A program made the position numbers and the translations under genes. The notes beneath the pieces were generated by a model. That model made no database searches, was not told where the DNA came from, and worked only from the letters and a program-made list of their open reading frames with translations. This document shows positions 21,063 through 33,149 of a DNA stretch of 64,000 nt, one piece after another. The number at the start of each line of letters is the position of its first letter. Position 1 is the stretch's first letter. Location of the stretch: the NCBI GenBank assembly GCA_022495995.1, contig JAFEMH010000078.1, positions 62,001 through 126,000 of the forward strand, given 5' to 3'. Source of the stretch: Adenophora triphylla var. japonica (Eukaryota > Streptophyta > Magnoliopsida > Asterales > Campanulaceae).

Positions 21063-22543
21063 TTAAAGTATTTTTAAACCTCCCGCTTCGCCGCCGCCTG
21101 TTACATCTTCCACTTGATCGGTTGGAGTAGCCACTATGGTGTTTAGTTCCTTGTGAGCATCATCTACCAGAGCTTCCAGAGCCGCGGAATTCACCTCTCC
21201 TTCATCCGCCGGCTCCCCAATGTGGTCCGCCAAGACTTTCCTCTCATACTCCAAGTTCCAAGCTGAGGCCTGTCCTTTTTCATACTCTTCAATCATTTGA
21301 ATGCGGGTCTCCAGCAGAGTTTTGGTGGCGTTAAAAGTAAAGTCCCCCTCTGCAACCTCCAGTTCCTTCATGTGAGCTTTATTCTCAAAGCACGAATGGT
21401 CTCTACCTCTTTTCCTAAACGTTCAAGTCACTCCTCAAACCTTCCATTTCGTTGGCATGCTTGTTTGCCTCTTTCTTCAGCTTCTCCACTTCCTTTGCAC
21501 TTTTGTTAGCCTCCTTTTTTGATTCCGCAGCTTCGTGACTAAATCTCGCTGCTTTGATCTTTAGTGCATCAACATAAGCCACAATCGGGGCCATAAGTTC
21601 CTGCACCAAAAAGATGTCAATAGGTTATCCAAGTTCGTTGATAAAATTAAAAGCTCCTTCGTCCTTACCTTCTCAACCATAGCTTTAAATTTTTCTCCCA
21701 ACTTCTCCAGGTCCATTTCACTATTTTCATCCGTGGCTTCCACTTCCACCAGCCTTCCTTTTCTTTGCATCCCCCTTCTTTTTGGATGCGGCCACTTGAG
21801 AACTAGCTACTACGCATACGGGGGTAGGGGGTTTTCCATCCCGCTTGGCCGTACTCTTTGCTTCCGGCTTTGGCCAGAAGAGAAGCAGCACTGACAGGCC
21901 CCTTGGAGCGAGTAGCTACAAAAAAGGATAAAGAGTCATAACAGGTTAAAGAGGATAGAACAACTTGGAGATAGGCAAAAATCTAAAACATTTGATTAAC
22001 TTGTAGACATTGGAGCAGGCTCAGACAAAGTTTCTTCAAGGTTTGCCTTTTGGGCTTCTTCTCGGACCAACTTCTTCGTTGGGATCTCGCAACAAATAGA
22101 ACTGGTAGTGCCTTAAAAGTTCTCAATAAAGGTTCCAAGTCGTAGATCTTGCTCACTCTTTCTTCTCGTGTCATCCTTAAAGGGAAAAAGTACATCCAAT
22201 TTTGCAACTAGGCCAAAAAGAAAGTTGGAGAAATAGTTAGTACATTGCTGAAAGTCATCCTTAGAAAATAGAAAAACTGCCTACTACCTTGGGACCTCCA
22301 TTTGAAGTTGGCACCCACGTCCTTCACCAGGGTGCTCTTCTTGGCAAAAAAGAAATTGTTCTTCCACCCTCTATCGCCGTTGTCAACATTGTCGATCACA
22401 AAAGGCTTCCTACCAACCCTAACCCTAAAACCATACCTCCCTAAACCGAAACTCCTAAACTCATTCGTAAAAGCAAATTCCTCTAGACCGATGGCTAACT
22501 CTGTTTCGCGTTTAGTCTCACTAGGGTTTGAAGATTCCTCCAA
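21063..22543 (-). pseudogene. E1 antisense gene with introns (Tat antisense ORF)
   Basis: Read on the minus strand from ATG at 22,543: an N-terminal part ends in NGDRGWKNNFFFAKKS (a GW-K-FFF pattern typical of the putative gypsy-type transposon domain proteins of plants). An intron is supported at 22,287-22,208 (donor CAAG|GTAG, acceptor CCTAG|TT, 80 nt). Then follow a basic region (21,983-22,207), a second likely intron ending at a GTAG acceptor near 21,918, and Ala/Lys/Glu-rich coiled-coil segments (AESKKEANKSAKEVEKLKKE, about 21,460-21,520; further helix at 21,063-21,371). Several frames are needed, so the gene is damaged or mis-assembled. Function unknown; position and orientation match the antisense ORF known in Retand-type Tat elements. 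Confidence 0.6.
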
Positions 22544-23202
22544 CCTTGAGGCGTAAGTTGGGCATAGTTAAGCTTGGTAGATACGAAGAATTGAGTAATT
22601 AAAGTTGGGAAAGGAAACCTCGTGCCAATAGTGAACGGGTATTCAGAAAACACACCCAATCGGGGAGAAACACTCGGGAGTTAGGTTAGGGTGGGTAAAG
22701 ATTTCGGTTTCAAAGGCCATTGCATGGTTTTTCTTGATAATTTCTAAATTAACTACTGGGATGGTGCACTTTTCCTTTTCAGATTCTTTAACATGCTTTG
22801 GGTCAAAAAACCCTCAGCAAACCCTCTCCACTTTCAAAAAGTCACCGCCTTCCTTTTCCCCATTTTTTACAAAGCGAAAAACAAGAAATCGAAAGTGAAA
22901 CGAAAAGGAAGCAAAGAAACTCACCACTAATTTTTACTTGATTCTCTCCGAAAATCGCCTTCTCGGTTCTCCTTCTTCTTCCCGTAAAATCTTTCGAAAG
23001 CTACGTTTGTTGAAAGGGAGAGTTGGAGCAGGAGTTTTCTATTTAATGAAAAGAGAAAGTGGTTGAGACCTTCTTAATAAGTAAAACCTTTTTCTCTTAA
23101 CCGTCGCATCCATTGGTCCCCATTTTAAAAACCGTCATTCTTTTCTTTCTTGTTTGGGCAAACTTTTTGAATTCTTTTGTCTCTTCCTATTCCTCATTTT
23201 TT

Positions 23203-23221
23203 CAAAAAGTTTGGGGGCAAT
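23203..23221 (+). promoter_or_regulatory. E1 polypurine tract
   Basis: AAAAAGTTTGGGGGCAAT lies directly before the 3' LTR. Confidence 0.6.
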
Positions 23222-23803
23222 TGTTGGGCCCTACATTTTTCACCAACGTGATTACAACTTGTACTTAACAACTTGGTACTAACAACTTGAGTTGTTCTAT
23301 TTTACAACTTGGACCTCTCGCAGGTTGGGTCGCATAACGTTTCCCTATTTTTTAGGGAACATGCCGAAGACCGGTTCAACCACGTTTCTCCAAAGAAATC
23401 TCGTCATTATCTCTTCATCAACAACAAGTGCGGATATATCTCTCAAGATCAACCACTTCTCCGAGTTTTAAGGCCCTCATTGTTATTTAGTTTATTTCTT
23501 GAGGTATAAAAGGGGGATATGCACTGTAAATTCACACACACGTACTACACTAGCCTAAGCTCCCTTTTCATATGCTCTTAGCTTTGTAATCATCAGTGAA
23601 TTCTTAGTAAACTTTCGGTGAAGGTAGGAGCCACATCCTCCCGGGGTTTTGTGCCGGCGAACAAGTTGTTCAAGGGCTTTCCCTAGTCAACAAACCACTT
23701 GTGCCTATTTCTATCTAATACGATGATCATTGTACCTAGATTCATATCACTTTAGTCACTTTTCCCTTCTTATAAATCTAATTGTTGAAATCTGACCAAA
23801 ACA
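23222..23803 (+). repeat. E1 3' LTR, 582 bp
   Basis: Same ends and TATA box (23515-23522) as the 5' LTR; over 99% identical by eye. Confidence 0.95.
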
Positions 23804-24746
23804 AAATGAATGATTGATATAAATAAAATGTTGATAAATTTTTTATAATTCAATAATTTTGATTGTACATCTCAAAAATAAAAGAGGTATACATGTATCT
23901 CACACCATTGAATACAATACTGCAACAAAGAGAAGACACAGCTTTTTAGAGTAAGTTTTTAATATAGCTTTGATAATTAGCTCCTTTCATTCCCACCATA
24001 AAGATAATAATAGGAACTAATTTTTTTAATATAACTTTGATTAAACTTTGATCAATAACAACTTAATTTTAATAAAAATATGAAAGAGTAAGTTTTTAGG
24101 AAACAAATTGTTTCCTATTTTGAATCAAATTAGTATTTTTGGTAAGTTGATTTTGCGACTTTCATGAAAATATTTTTATTGTCCTATTATGAAAAGAGCA
24201 TTGTTAATATTGTAAATATCTTTTATTTATGTATATATGTTTATATTATGACTAACATATCCTAACAAAATATCTTTTCTTGTGAGTGTGTTTTTATATT
24301 TTCTTGTAGAAATTGAAAACTCACATATGGAAAGGTTTTAGATTCGTGATTATCTTCTCAAGGTGCCTATAAATACAAGTGATCAACACAAAGAGAAGAC
24401 ACAACTTTAGAGAATTATTTTGGAAGACAAATACTTTTGTACTTCACGATTCAACATTGTTTTTTAGGTTGTGAGTGAAGGTTGTGTCTTACATCCGAAC
24501 TCACATCTAGTTTTTCTTCAAGTTTTTTGTCTTACTTCTGATTATAATAGAATCTACTTGGGAAAAGGAGATCGTTCTTATCGTAGAAGGTGATTAGAAC
24601 TTGTTTAGTATTTTAGTTTTCACTAATTCGTTTTTTGTAAACACGAATAATAGTGTAAAAAGAGAAGAAAGAATGAGTGTAGGAGGTGTCGTAAGTACAT
24701 ATTATAAACAGCAGGGTACGTGTGCGTGTTGTCAAAACTATGAACC
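23804..24746. other. AT-rich DNA between E1 and E2, no gene seen
   Basis: Low-GC sequence with stops in all frames. AAAGAGAAGACACA occurs twice (about 23,927 and 24,390), each followed by a related AGCTTT/ACTTT stretch, suggesting an old duplication or another degraded LTR pair. Confidence 0.4.
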
Positions 24747-25583
24747 TGATGACGCCACAGCTTTTCGGGGTCAGGAGCGGTTCAAGGATATCTGGCTAGG
24801 ATATATTTGGTGGTTTTGTGTACCTAGATCACAACACAAACAAGCACCGTTAAGGTCAAAGTTGGATGTTACTCCAACTCAGGCCCTCGGGTGTGAGAGT
24901 AAGAATACTGAGTAATAAGGCTTTGAATACCTTTGGAGTGTGTGTGTGTTTAGGTTTAGAGAGTAAAAGAGCTTACTCAATTGTATATGGAACTTACCTT
25001 GCCCAAGGGGGTAAAGGCCTTCTATTTATAGGCAATGCCATGGTGCTTGTTGAGGTAAGCAATGAGATCAGCCCTAGGGGGCACTTTGGTATTTGACCGC
25101 CTACACGTGTCCGCAGCCTAATTGGTCCCTGTCGGGGAGGGAACATTGGCGTCCGGGGGACATGGTGAAAGGGACATGAGCCGTGTGGCCGGCTTAGTGC
25201 ATTAAATGGAATAGTAGGCGCCGGATCGAGCCGCATTGAATGCGTGATGGGGAGCCGGCAAGTGGCCTGTCGAGCGCAAGCTAACTTGCTCGCAAGGCTT
25301 GACATTAACCGGGAAGCGGCATGTGCCCGCGGTCAACGTTGTGCCCGCAAATCAAAGATATATGACGCGAGCACGGTTGATGCGGGCATGACTCATGCGG
25401 GCACGATCCAGCCGAGCGGGGTTCCAAGGGTCCTCGACGGGGACGAACCGAGGAGGGACACGGCCTTGACCACAAGGGCCTATTTGTCCGCGGTCTTCCC
25501 TCCAAATGTCTAGGAACCGCTACGTCACCGGTTCCTTGGACTAGCCCGAGCGCGGGCCCGGTCCAGTAGATCCGGGCTCATCA
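24747..25583 (-). repeat. E2 3' LTR, 837 bp
   Basis: Minus-strand ends TGATGAGCCC...GGCGTCATCA. The promoter TATA is at 25023-25031 on the minus strand (CTATAAATA). Confidence 0.95.
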
Positions 25584-25980
25584 ATGGCCCCTAGCTCCAA
25601 GTGTGATTATTTATGGTCTGAGTGAGGAGCTACTAGAAGCTCGGTCTGCCTCAATTGCTCCTCGCGCGAGCACCAGTGTTGGCGTTTTTCCTTGCTTGTT
25701 GCTTGGCCCCATGGGCCAAAGGGAACGTTCGGGAGGCACCAGTGAGTGACACGTAGTCCCTTGCATGGCGTGCCTCCCGGTTAACAGGTGGGCCCCTTGG
25801 CAGATGAAAAGACGGGTTAGTGGTACGTCAGGGGTACGTGTCAGCCATCCAAGGGGGGTAATAAATGCAAAAGGTATTTAATTTTTCGAATTTTCAAACG
25901 TTGGAAACGGTTCATGGTCCGAGGTTGGATTTGTGGGCTAATTAATACGGGTTAACGGGTTAACCCGTATAGGTAGGCCT

Positions 25981-25988
25981 TATAAATA
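25981..25988 (+). promoter_or_regulatory. TATA box of the E2 antisense gene
   Basis: TATAAATA about 190 bp before the antisense ATG at 26177, outside the LTR, pointing away from it and against the element's own transcription. Confidence 0.6.
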
Positions 25989-26176
25989 CCAAACCCTTAA
26001 ACCTCAAACCCTTTTTACCGTTTTCAAACCTTCAGAGAGCTTTTGAGAGAGAAATCTTGCTGCGAATTCTTGTGCAACCGTTCTCCGAATCCACCACTCA
26101 ATCTTTCTTCTCGTAAGTAATTGGGTGTTTTCTTCCTCATCTCCTTCTGTTTTTCTTTTCTTGGTTTCTGAATAAA

Positions 26177-29100
26177 ATGACCACTCGAGAGTTTGGACCC
26201 CGCCGTCCCATAGAATTAGGAGATGGGAGCACTCCAGATCTGTTTGCAGTTTGTAAACGGACAGGGGGGATATTTAGGAAGGTAGGCCATGGGTGGCTTA
26301 GATTATCCCTTGAGTGCTTCCAGTATTTCTGCGAAAAATCCCAATGGGGGCCTTTTGTCCCACCCCGGTTGTGGGAGGCCAAGGATAAAAGGGTAAAAAG
26401 GAACGGTGATGTTTTGGTGTTGGGGGATACCAGTAGGCTGAGAAATTTTGTGATGGGGGTTTTGTGCAGGTTTCCCCGCGAGAGAGGATCGGCTCTGAAC
26501 GCCATTGAACTAGTGAGGAGAGCGATTCGCGTCCCCGAAGTAGTTTGTGACTGGGAAAAGTGCGAACTGATGGATCCTGAACAAACCAATGCTGCGCGGG
26601 CACCGGGCACAGACTTGAATGACCCTTTAGATGTTCTGCCCATAAGGACCATCTTTCCCCCCGTTGTGCCCGCGGCCCCTAGGGCGAGGACAATTGAGCT
26701 GAGCAGCAGCGAGGAACTGGAGCCTCTGAACTTTGAGACTACTGGATCCGGTGAGGTTGAATCGGAGATGGCCCCTGCCCGTGGTGACCCCACCGGTCTC
26801 TTTGGCTCCTCGAGCTCGGAGACCGAAGAAGATGACCAAGGAGAGGGGGATAGGAGGGTAGCGGGGACCTCCAAGAAGGCCGCTGAGACCACCAATATAG
26901 TGGATGCCTTCGAGAGCTCTGACTCCGAGGAGGAGGAGGAAGTGATTGTGGCCCCTGCCCGAAACAAAGGCAAGAGGCCGCCCAGGGAGGTGAATCCTGG
27001 CCGTGGCCGTAAGAAGGCCAAGGAGGTGGCCACCATTGATTGGGAGGAGGACATATACGAAGTGTATAATGTGGACCGCAACGCCTACCGTGTCCGCACC
27101 TTAGGACATATTCATCTGAAGGACAAGGACAAACTGCGGCCAGAGACAGTAGCTGATGTCCGCGAGGACAATAGGGCCTGCATTTTTTATGGAGCCCAGT
27201 TTGAGAACGGATTGAGGCTGCCCCTGGACCCCTTCTTCTATTTCTTTTCGGAGTTTAATTCCCGCCCGCCTACGCACTCCGACTCCCAATGCCATCCGGC
27301 TATTGTCTCCTTTATCGCGGCCTCGCAGATTCCAAGGCTATGAACCTACCCTGGCCGGGCTTTATGCTTACTACCAGAACCAGATCAGCCGCAATATTTT
27401 GAGTTTGAAGGCTAGGAATTATTCTACCCGAACCTTCTCTCCTCCCTCAAATAAATTTGACCAATGGAACCAGAGGGACATCTTGGTCATTGAGTCTAGG
27501 TTTGGATGGCCCTTCTCAAAACCCTCAAATCCGATCCGATGAAGGTGGTCGCGAGTAGCTATCCAGACCCTTCCTCTGCCGATGCTCGCCGCGCCCTAGA
27601 GAAATACCCGGCCCAAGATTTGGAGAGCGGGGATGAGCCCGTATATGACGTGGGCGCCATAGTGGAAGATGAGCCCCTACCGATCTACTCGGGGTGGCTC
27701 CTCGCAGTGAGGGCGCCCACATGCCCCCGCAGTAGTAATAGAGCCTCCGCCCGCGACCACGATTGGCGGGTGCACGAACATTACCGGCCCGAGGCTACCG
27801 TAAGACCCGTATGCCGGGCGCCGAGTGCGATCCCCGAAATAATTGGTCTCGATTCCTCTATGAAACTGTTTGCCAATTTACTTTGCTTTTGATTTTTGAA
27901 CTGCTTTGCTAACCATTTTTCTTTCCCTCCAGAGTAGATCCGGACCTGTACAACTTCTGATGGCTCCTCCACTAAGCGCCGCTCAACCGAAGGCCAAGAA
28001 CATGAAGGCCAACAAAGAAGCCGCCCGAAGAGGCGTAATGAGATGGGAGGGATTCCCACAAAAGACAAGACCGTGCCGGTTGCGAGCAGGAAAACTGGGG
28101 ATACTCTACCCGCTCCCCGAATTATTCTGAAGACCGGGAATCTGCCTCCACCTCCCCGGGGTCCTCCTCCACCCAATGCTGTCCGGGCATCATCTCCCGG
28201 CCGCACTATTGCCTCCGGCACACCGTGAGCGATCCAAGAAAAGGACTGAGAGAGAAGCTGACCTGACGCACAGGGAGAGGTCTTCGAAGACCCAAAAAGT
28301 GGGGGATACCTCTACTCGCAGCCCTCCAACTGCTGCCACTACCTCAACCACTGCTCCCTCCGCCGCGGGGACAATCTGCTCGGTGGCTTATCCGATTTCC
28401 TCCTTGGCCACCCGCGAGGAGGCATGGGAGAAAAGGAAGCAGGTGGGGGACGTGCCCGCCATTACTGGGTGGACTCAGATGCCCGGTCTGCCCAAAATTT
28501 CGTGGGCATTGGGGCCGATCAACCGGCTCTTTGCCCCTGACTTCTACCACCAGGTGGCTGAGAAGGAGAACGCATCAGCCCTGATGGGGGACATTGGGGT
28601 TGCCCTTACTGAGGTAGGGACCTTTCTTCCGGCTCCCTCACTTAGCCTTTGAATTTCCACCTAATTCTGACCTTCTTCCTCGCAGTGGGCAACAAGGCCA
28701 TGCGGCTCAGGAGACTTGTGATAGCCTGTCCGCTGAGCTCGACAGCAACACCAAGGACCTGGCGGGCAAACTCCGCGAACTGGAGCAGGCCCAGGAGAAG
28801 GTGGGTACTCTGAGCTCCCTCCTGGATGCCAAGGAAAAGGAGTTCGCGACCATGGAGTCCGATCTGAAGGGCTTCCAGGAGCGGGTGACCGAGCTGGAGC
28901 AGAGCCTAGAAAAGGCTAAGGGTCAGCGGAATGAGCTCCGCGGGCACAAGACCAAATTGGAGCAAAGAAATGAAGAGCTCGCAACCAAACTGGGAGCTGC
29001 GGAGGAGTCGGTCAAACTCCTGGAGGCTAAGGCCGACGAGCTTTCCGAGAAACTGCTACCACTTACGCAGTTTGAGCTGGAGAGGGAGAGGATGCTGGCC

Positions 29101-29597
29101 GAGGCTCGCGAAGAAGCTGTTGAGGAGTATAAAAACTCTGACCAGTTCACCGCGGAGTGCTTGGCCCAATATGAGGCAGGTGTCCGGACACAGATCCGGA
29201 ACTTCGCGGCCACGGGCATGTTCTCCGTGCAGCAGTTGGCCGTAATTGGCTCACTGGTTGCTACTGATACGGAGTGTGTGCCCGGGCATGCGCTAGTTCC
29301 TCCCCGGTGGCCGAAGTGACTGCCCTCGGACTGATCTCCGAACTGGATGCTCTGCGCTTCGGGGACAACCCTTTATCCTTGGGGGATGCCCTGGCTCAGG
29401 TTCTTCCAGGGGGGCCAGCCCTTGGAGATCTATTCCCCCGGCGGCCAGCTCCAGCTCCAGCCTCCGCCGAACAACAAGCTGCTCCTACCACTGAGGTGAC
29501 TCCGGAGACCAGCCTGCCTTCCCCAACTCCGGACTCCGAAGCGGGCACAGGGGGTGCGGCCACCGAGGAGCCCAAGGAGAATGCTCCCTTAGTATAG
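26177..29597 (+). pseudogene. E2 antisense gene (Tat antisense ORF), multi-exon, frameshifted
   Basis: The first open segment (26177-27343, 388 residues) has an N-terminal domain (IFRKVGHGWLRLSLECF), then an acidic, Ser/Glu-rich stretch (about 180-265), then DWEEDIYEVYNVDR and a YGAQFENGLRLPLDPFF box that resembles the putative gypsy-type transposon domain. Frame changes near 27,260-27,330 lead to GYEPTLAGLYAYYQNQISR. Later segments hold an AT-hook-poor basic region (about 28,200-28,300) and a good intron at 28,614-28,685 (ACTGAG|GTAGGG ... CTCGCAG|TGG). Then comes a long coiled coil (28,801-29,150, e.g. ELEQSLEKAKGQRNELRG) and an acidic Pro-rich tail ending at 29,597. Resembles plant retroelement-encoded antisense proteins of unknown function. 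Several indels prevent one continuous frame. Confidence 0.65.
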
Positions 29598-30736
29598 GAT
29601 TTTTTGTTTTTTCTTTTTGTAATAGTTTAGGACCCTTTTGTAATAGTGTAGGAACTTGTAAATACTTTCTTAATATAAATAGAAGCATTTTTCCCAACTT
29701 GGCTCCTTTATTTTTATCTTAATTGCTCGTCTCGTAGGCTATTTTGAGTAGTTTGGCAATCTTCGAGCATCTTAACACTTGCATTCTTGCCTTATCACTT
29801 TTTCCAGCGTTTTTGACTTGCAATTAACTTTATACTCTCCTTCTGCGGGCAGCAGCTTAGTAGGCCCTTTGCCCGCATTTTTTGAGTTTTCCTAACTCTT
29901 TATTCAAAACCCTTAGGTTTTTTGTGAGAGTCAGCCTTATTCTTCTATGATCGCGTTTGTTTAGCCTTGTGGCAAAGTTAGGGGTCTTGACCCCAGTTTG
30001 TCTATTTGGCTTTGTTAAACTAGTTTGATCACTCTCATCCATTTACACTTATTCCCAGCCTTGCGAGCTGTGGTGTAAGTCAAAAGTAGCCAAGGCAAGC
30101 ATACTTTCATAGGGCATGCAGAAGGTGGCCGTGAGGCTATTGTCCGCGCAACAGAAAGGTAGGAGCATATTTTAGCATAGAGGCCCTTTAACCCCCTGGC
30201 ATCTGTATCCCCTTATTGGAGGTTCTCACTTATTTGACCCTTTATTCAAAACTCCCTAAGGTTTTTCGTGAGGGTCTCGTGGCGATCTGGTGAACGGGCT
30301 TATATGTAGGCCTTTGTCACATACAGGCATGCGAGTAACGGCCCTAACGAGGTCCTTCGCGCAATTAGTGGGTCCGGACTTCAGGTCATTGTCCCCACTA
30401 GAGTCCGTAGGCACGGGCATCATGGCCTTTGTACCTACGTTCATCTATATCCACTTATTTTTGGTGGTGTCACGCGAGCAGGAGAGAGTCCTCCCCGCGA
30501 TCACAGTACGGATCGTAATGGATCTTTGTACATATATAGGCATGCGGATCCTTAGATCTTTGCGCATCAGTAAGTAGGAGCTCATATGTTGGCTCTTGAA
30601 CTCACTGGCATCCGAACGCGGGCATCCACCTTAGCTTTTGAGGCTGGTGGGAATTGATTTTTGCATCAAAATATGATGATAACTTCTCCCTTATATATAT
30701 ATAGTCTATACTCCTTCCAAAAAATTACAAAAGACT
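29598..30736. other. E2 spacer between antisense gene and integrase
   Basis: No protein domain. It contains an internal duplication: TTTATTCAAAACCCTTAGGTTTTTTGT near 29,900 is echoed by TTTATTCAAAACTCCCTAAGG near 30,241, each followed by GTGAG(A/G)GTC. Region between the two convergent genes, where both transcripts must end. Confidence 0.5.
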
Positions 30737-31860
30737 TCAAAAGAAGTATCTCTTAAGGTGGTCGCTATTCCAGGAGTGCTTAAGCTCTTCTCCCTCTTTT
30801 GGTCGCAACATATAGGTGCCCTCTTTGACTATCTTTGTGACCTCATATGGACCTTCCCATTTCGGGGATAGCTTGTTGAAACCAGGTTGGGTCCCTTGGA
30901 CTTCTACGCTTCTGAGTACCCAGTCTCCAACTGAAAAACTCCTCTTATTTACTCTTTTATCATGATGCTTCTTCGCTTTTTGTTTGTAGTTCACCATTTT
31001 TTCATGTGCCCGCATTCTCTTTCCTTCGAGATCGTCCAGGTCACATCTTCTGTTTGCCTCGTTTTGAGACTCGTCGAAGTATGTGACTCTGTACGAGGGT
31101 AGGGCTACCTCAACTGGAGCCATTGCCTCTGACCCATACGTGAGCGAGAAGGGAGTTTCTCCCGTTGAATTTCTTATCGTGGTGCGGACAACCCACAATG
31201 CGATCTGGAGCTCGTCCAACCAACGTCCTCCTCGTCCTTCCAAATTTTTCTTTAAGGCAGTTAGGACTAGCTTGTTCGCAGCCTCAGCTTGACCATTTCC
31301 CTGAGGATAGGCAACTGCGGACTTACGGTGTTGCACCTTCATTCTCACACATTCAGCAGTGAATTTTGCGGAGAATTGGGTGCCATTATCTGAAATTATT
31401 GCTCGGGAACCCCAAATCGACAATAGATGTGGTCGTGGACAAAACCGATAGTGTTATCCTCGGAAATAGTGGCCAAGCCCTTTGCTTCCGTCCACTTGGT
31501 GAAATAATCCACGGCCACCACAAAGATACTTGATGCTTCCTCTAGCGATTGGAAATGGTCCAATAAGATCTATCCCCCCGTATCAAACGGCCACGATGGT
31601 ACTACCAAAGTCTCGCTCTGTTGATGGTAGTCTAGTGGATGTCCGCAAATCTCCGGCACTTATCACATTTTCTAACATACTCCCGCGCATCCCTTCTCAT
31701 TGTGGGCCAAAAGAATCCTTGGAATTTGATCTTGTCTCGAGAGGGCGCGAGCACTGGATGTCCGCCACAAACTCCTTCATGAACCTCATAGAGCAAGTTG
31801 GTGACCATGTGAGTCTTAACACATCTTAGTAAAGGCTTGGTGAATGATCTCCGAAAAGCA
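30737..31860 (-). pseudogene. E2 integrase
   Basis: The zinc-binding N-terminus is traceable at about 31,840-31,660 (EVHEGVCGGH, then YVRKCDKCRRF). The C-terminal two-thirds (31,423-30,737, 228 residues) is open: IISDNGTQFSAKF carries the second catalytic Asp and PQGNGQAEAANK the Glu. The end VGDWVLRSV...LSPKWEGPYEV is the usual gypsy integrase C-terminal SH3-like domain. Frame breaks lie near 31,430-31,620. No chromodomain. Confidence 0.85.
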
Positions 31861-32109
31861 CCCCATCGAGGACGAGGTATTTCGCGGACACCGTTCGATG
31901 GCTCTAGCCTTTCTTTGGATCCTCGGGGAGGGTTTGCTTCTCGATGTAATCCTTCATTTCATCCACCCAGTCCCTTACTTGATCCTCAATATTGTTTATC
32001 TCGTATTCGATCTATAGCAGGTCTCTCCGTGAATTCAATCCGGCAATTTGTCTCCAACTCACCAATTTCTTGCTCGGTTATTCTTGAGAGGAGGTCGGCT
32101 TCCACATTG

Positions 32110-32510
32110 TCCTCTCTCATGACTTGGTTCAAACTTTCATAGTAAGTGAAATTTTTGATGAGGGTTTTTGCGAGGTCACAAGATCGAGTTAGTACTGGGT
32201 TGATAGTATCATACTCCCCCTAATTTGATTAACTATGAGCCGAGAGTCACTATTGATCTCAACATTACGAACTCCCAAGTCTCTTGCCGGTTCCATGCCC
32301 GCTATGATCGCTTCATATTCGGCTGATTGTTTGATGCCTCGAACTTGAATCTCAAGGCCCTCATGAATTTCTCCCCGCAGGTGCAATCGAAGTATGCCCG
32401 CTCCACCGATTAACTTGCTCGCGTGAGCCGTCCACATATAAAATCCACACCTCTTCGGACGCTCCCTTGGTTGAACAATTTCGTGCTCGGGCTTTTGGGT
32501 CATCTTCTCG
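32110..32510 (-). pseudogene. E2 second RNase H domain, archaeal type
   Basis: WILYVDGS (first Asp) is followed, after a frame change near 32,415, by GAGILRL, SAEYEAIIAGM (Glu) and NSDSRLIVNQ (Asp). Frame breaks at both ends. Presence of aRNH confirms the Tat lineage. Confidence 0.8.
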
Positions 32511-32544
32511 ATTCTCGCTCGCTTTTTTTCCGAGGTCGCCGTCC

Positions 32545-33130
32545 GCTAATTTGAACGATGATTCTACTACAAAATCAACTAAGGCCTGCGCTTTGATTGT
32601 CTTTCTCGGGGAGTATGTGATCTGGAACTCAGTGAGCTCTATAGACCAATCTAGCATTCTCCCCGAGGACTCTGGTTTATGTAAAACCTTTCTAAGCGGG
32701 GCCTCAGTCAGTACAGTTATAGGGTGTGCATAAAAGTAGGCTCTTAATTTTCGAGCAGATACAAGCAAGGCGTAAGCTAACTTTTCTATATTAAGATAAC
32801 GCCCTTCTACGGCGGACAAGGCCTTACTTACATAATAAACTGGTTTTTGGGAGTTATTCTCCTCCCTTACAAGAACAAATGCACGCGTATCGCAACGGCT
32901 AAATACGTAAAAGCTCTTCTCCGGCACCGGCCGCCGAGTAGAGGTGGCCGCCCGAGGTATGTCTTGACTTCTTCAAAAGCCCGATGGCACTCGGTGCTCC
33001 ATGTAAATTCATCGCCTCTCTTCCCCCTTTCGAGAGTTTTGAAGAAGGGGAGGCATCTCTCGCCGACCGCGAGATGAAGCGGCCAAGTGCGGTGATGCGA
33101 CCATTGAGTTTTTGTACATCCTTCACGCAG
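32545..33130 (-). pseudogene. E2 first RNase H domain
   Basis: KPVYYVSKALSAVEGRYLNIEKLAYAL and RKLRAYFYAHPITVLTEAPLR are clear, ending in AQALVDFVVES. The catalytic N-terminal strand is replaced by the degenerate LYVFSRCDT-like trace, as expected for this lineage. The RT/RNase H connection (KDVQKLNGRITALGRFISRSA) is at about 33,126-33,064. Confidence 0.8.
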
Positions 33131-33149
33131 TGTGAGGTTTCATGTCTAA

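Larger units (their letters stand above)
14028..23803 (+). mobile_element. E1: Tat-lineage Ty3/gypsy LTR retrotransposon, 9.8 kb
   Basis: Two LTRs beginning TGTTGGG and ending AAAACA enclose gag, protease, RT, RNase H, a second archaeal-type RNase H and integrase on the plus strand, then a tandem-repeat spacer and an antisense gene. The flanks carry a 5-bp target duplication AAATG (14023-14027 and 23804-23808). The LTRs differ at only about five places, all in the first 180 bp, so insertion is recent; yet the coding region is broken by many frameshifts and stops. The second RNase H and the antisense gene are marks of the Tat lineage. Confidence 0.95.

Noticed and set aside
24601..24915. 104-codon plus-strand frame
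   Set aside because: It crosses the E2 LTR border, so it is a chance frame made by the insertion.
26137..27081. A 314-codon minus-strand frame opposite the E2 antisense gene
   Set aside because: It is Ser-rich shadow sequence of the acidic, GC-rich plus-strand gene; no domain, and codon usage fits the other strand.
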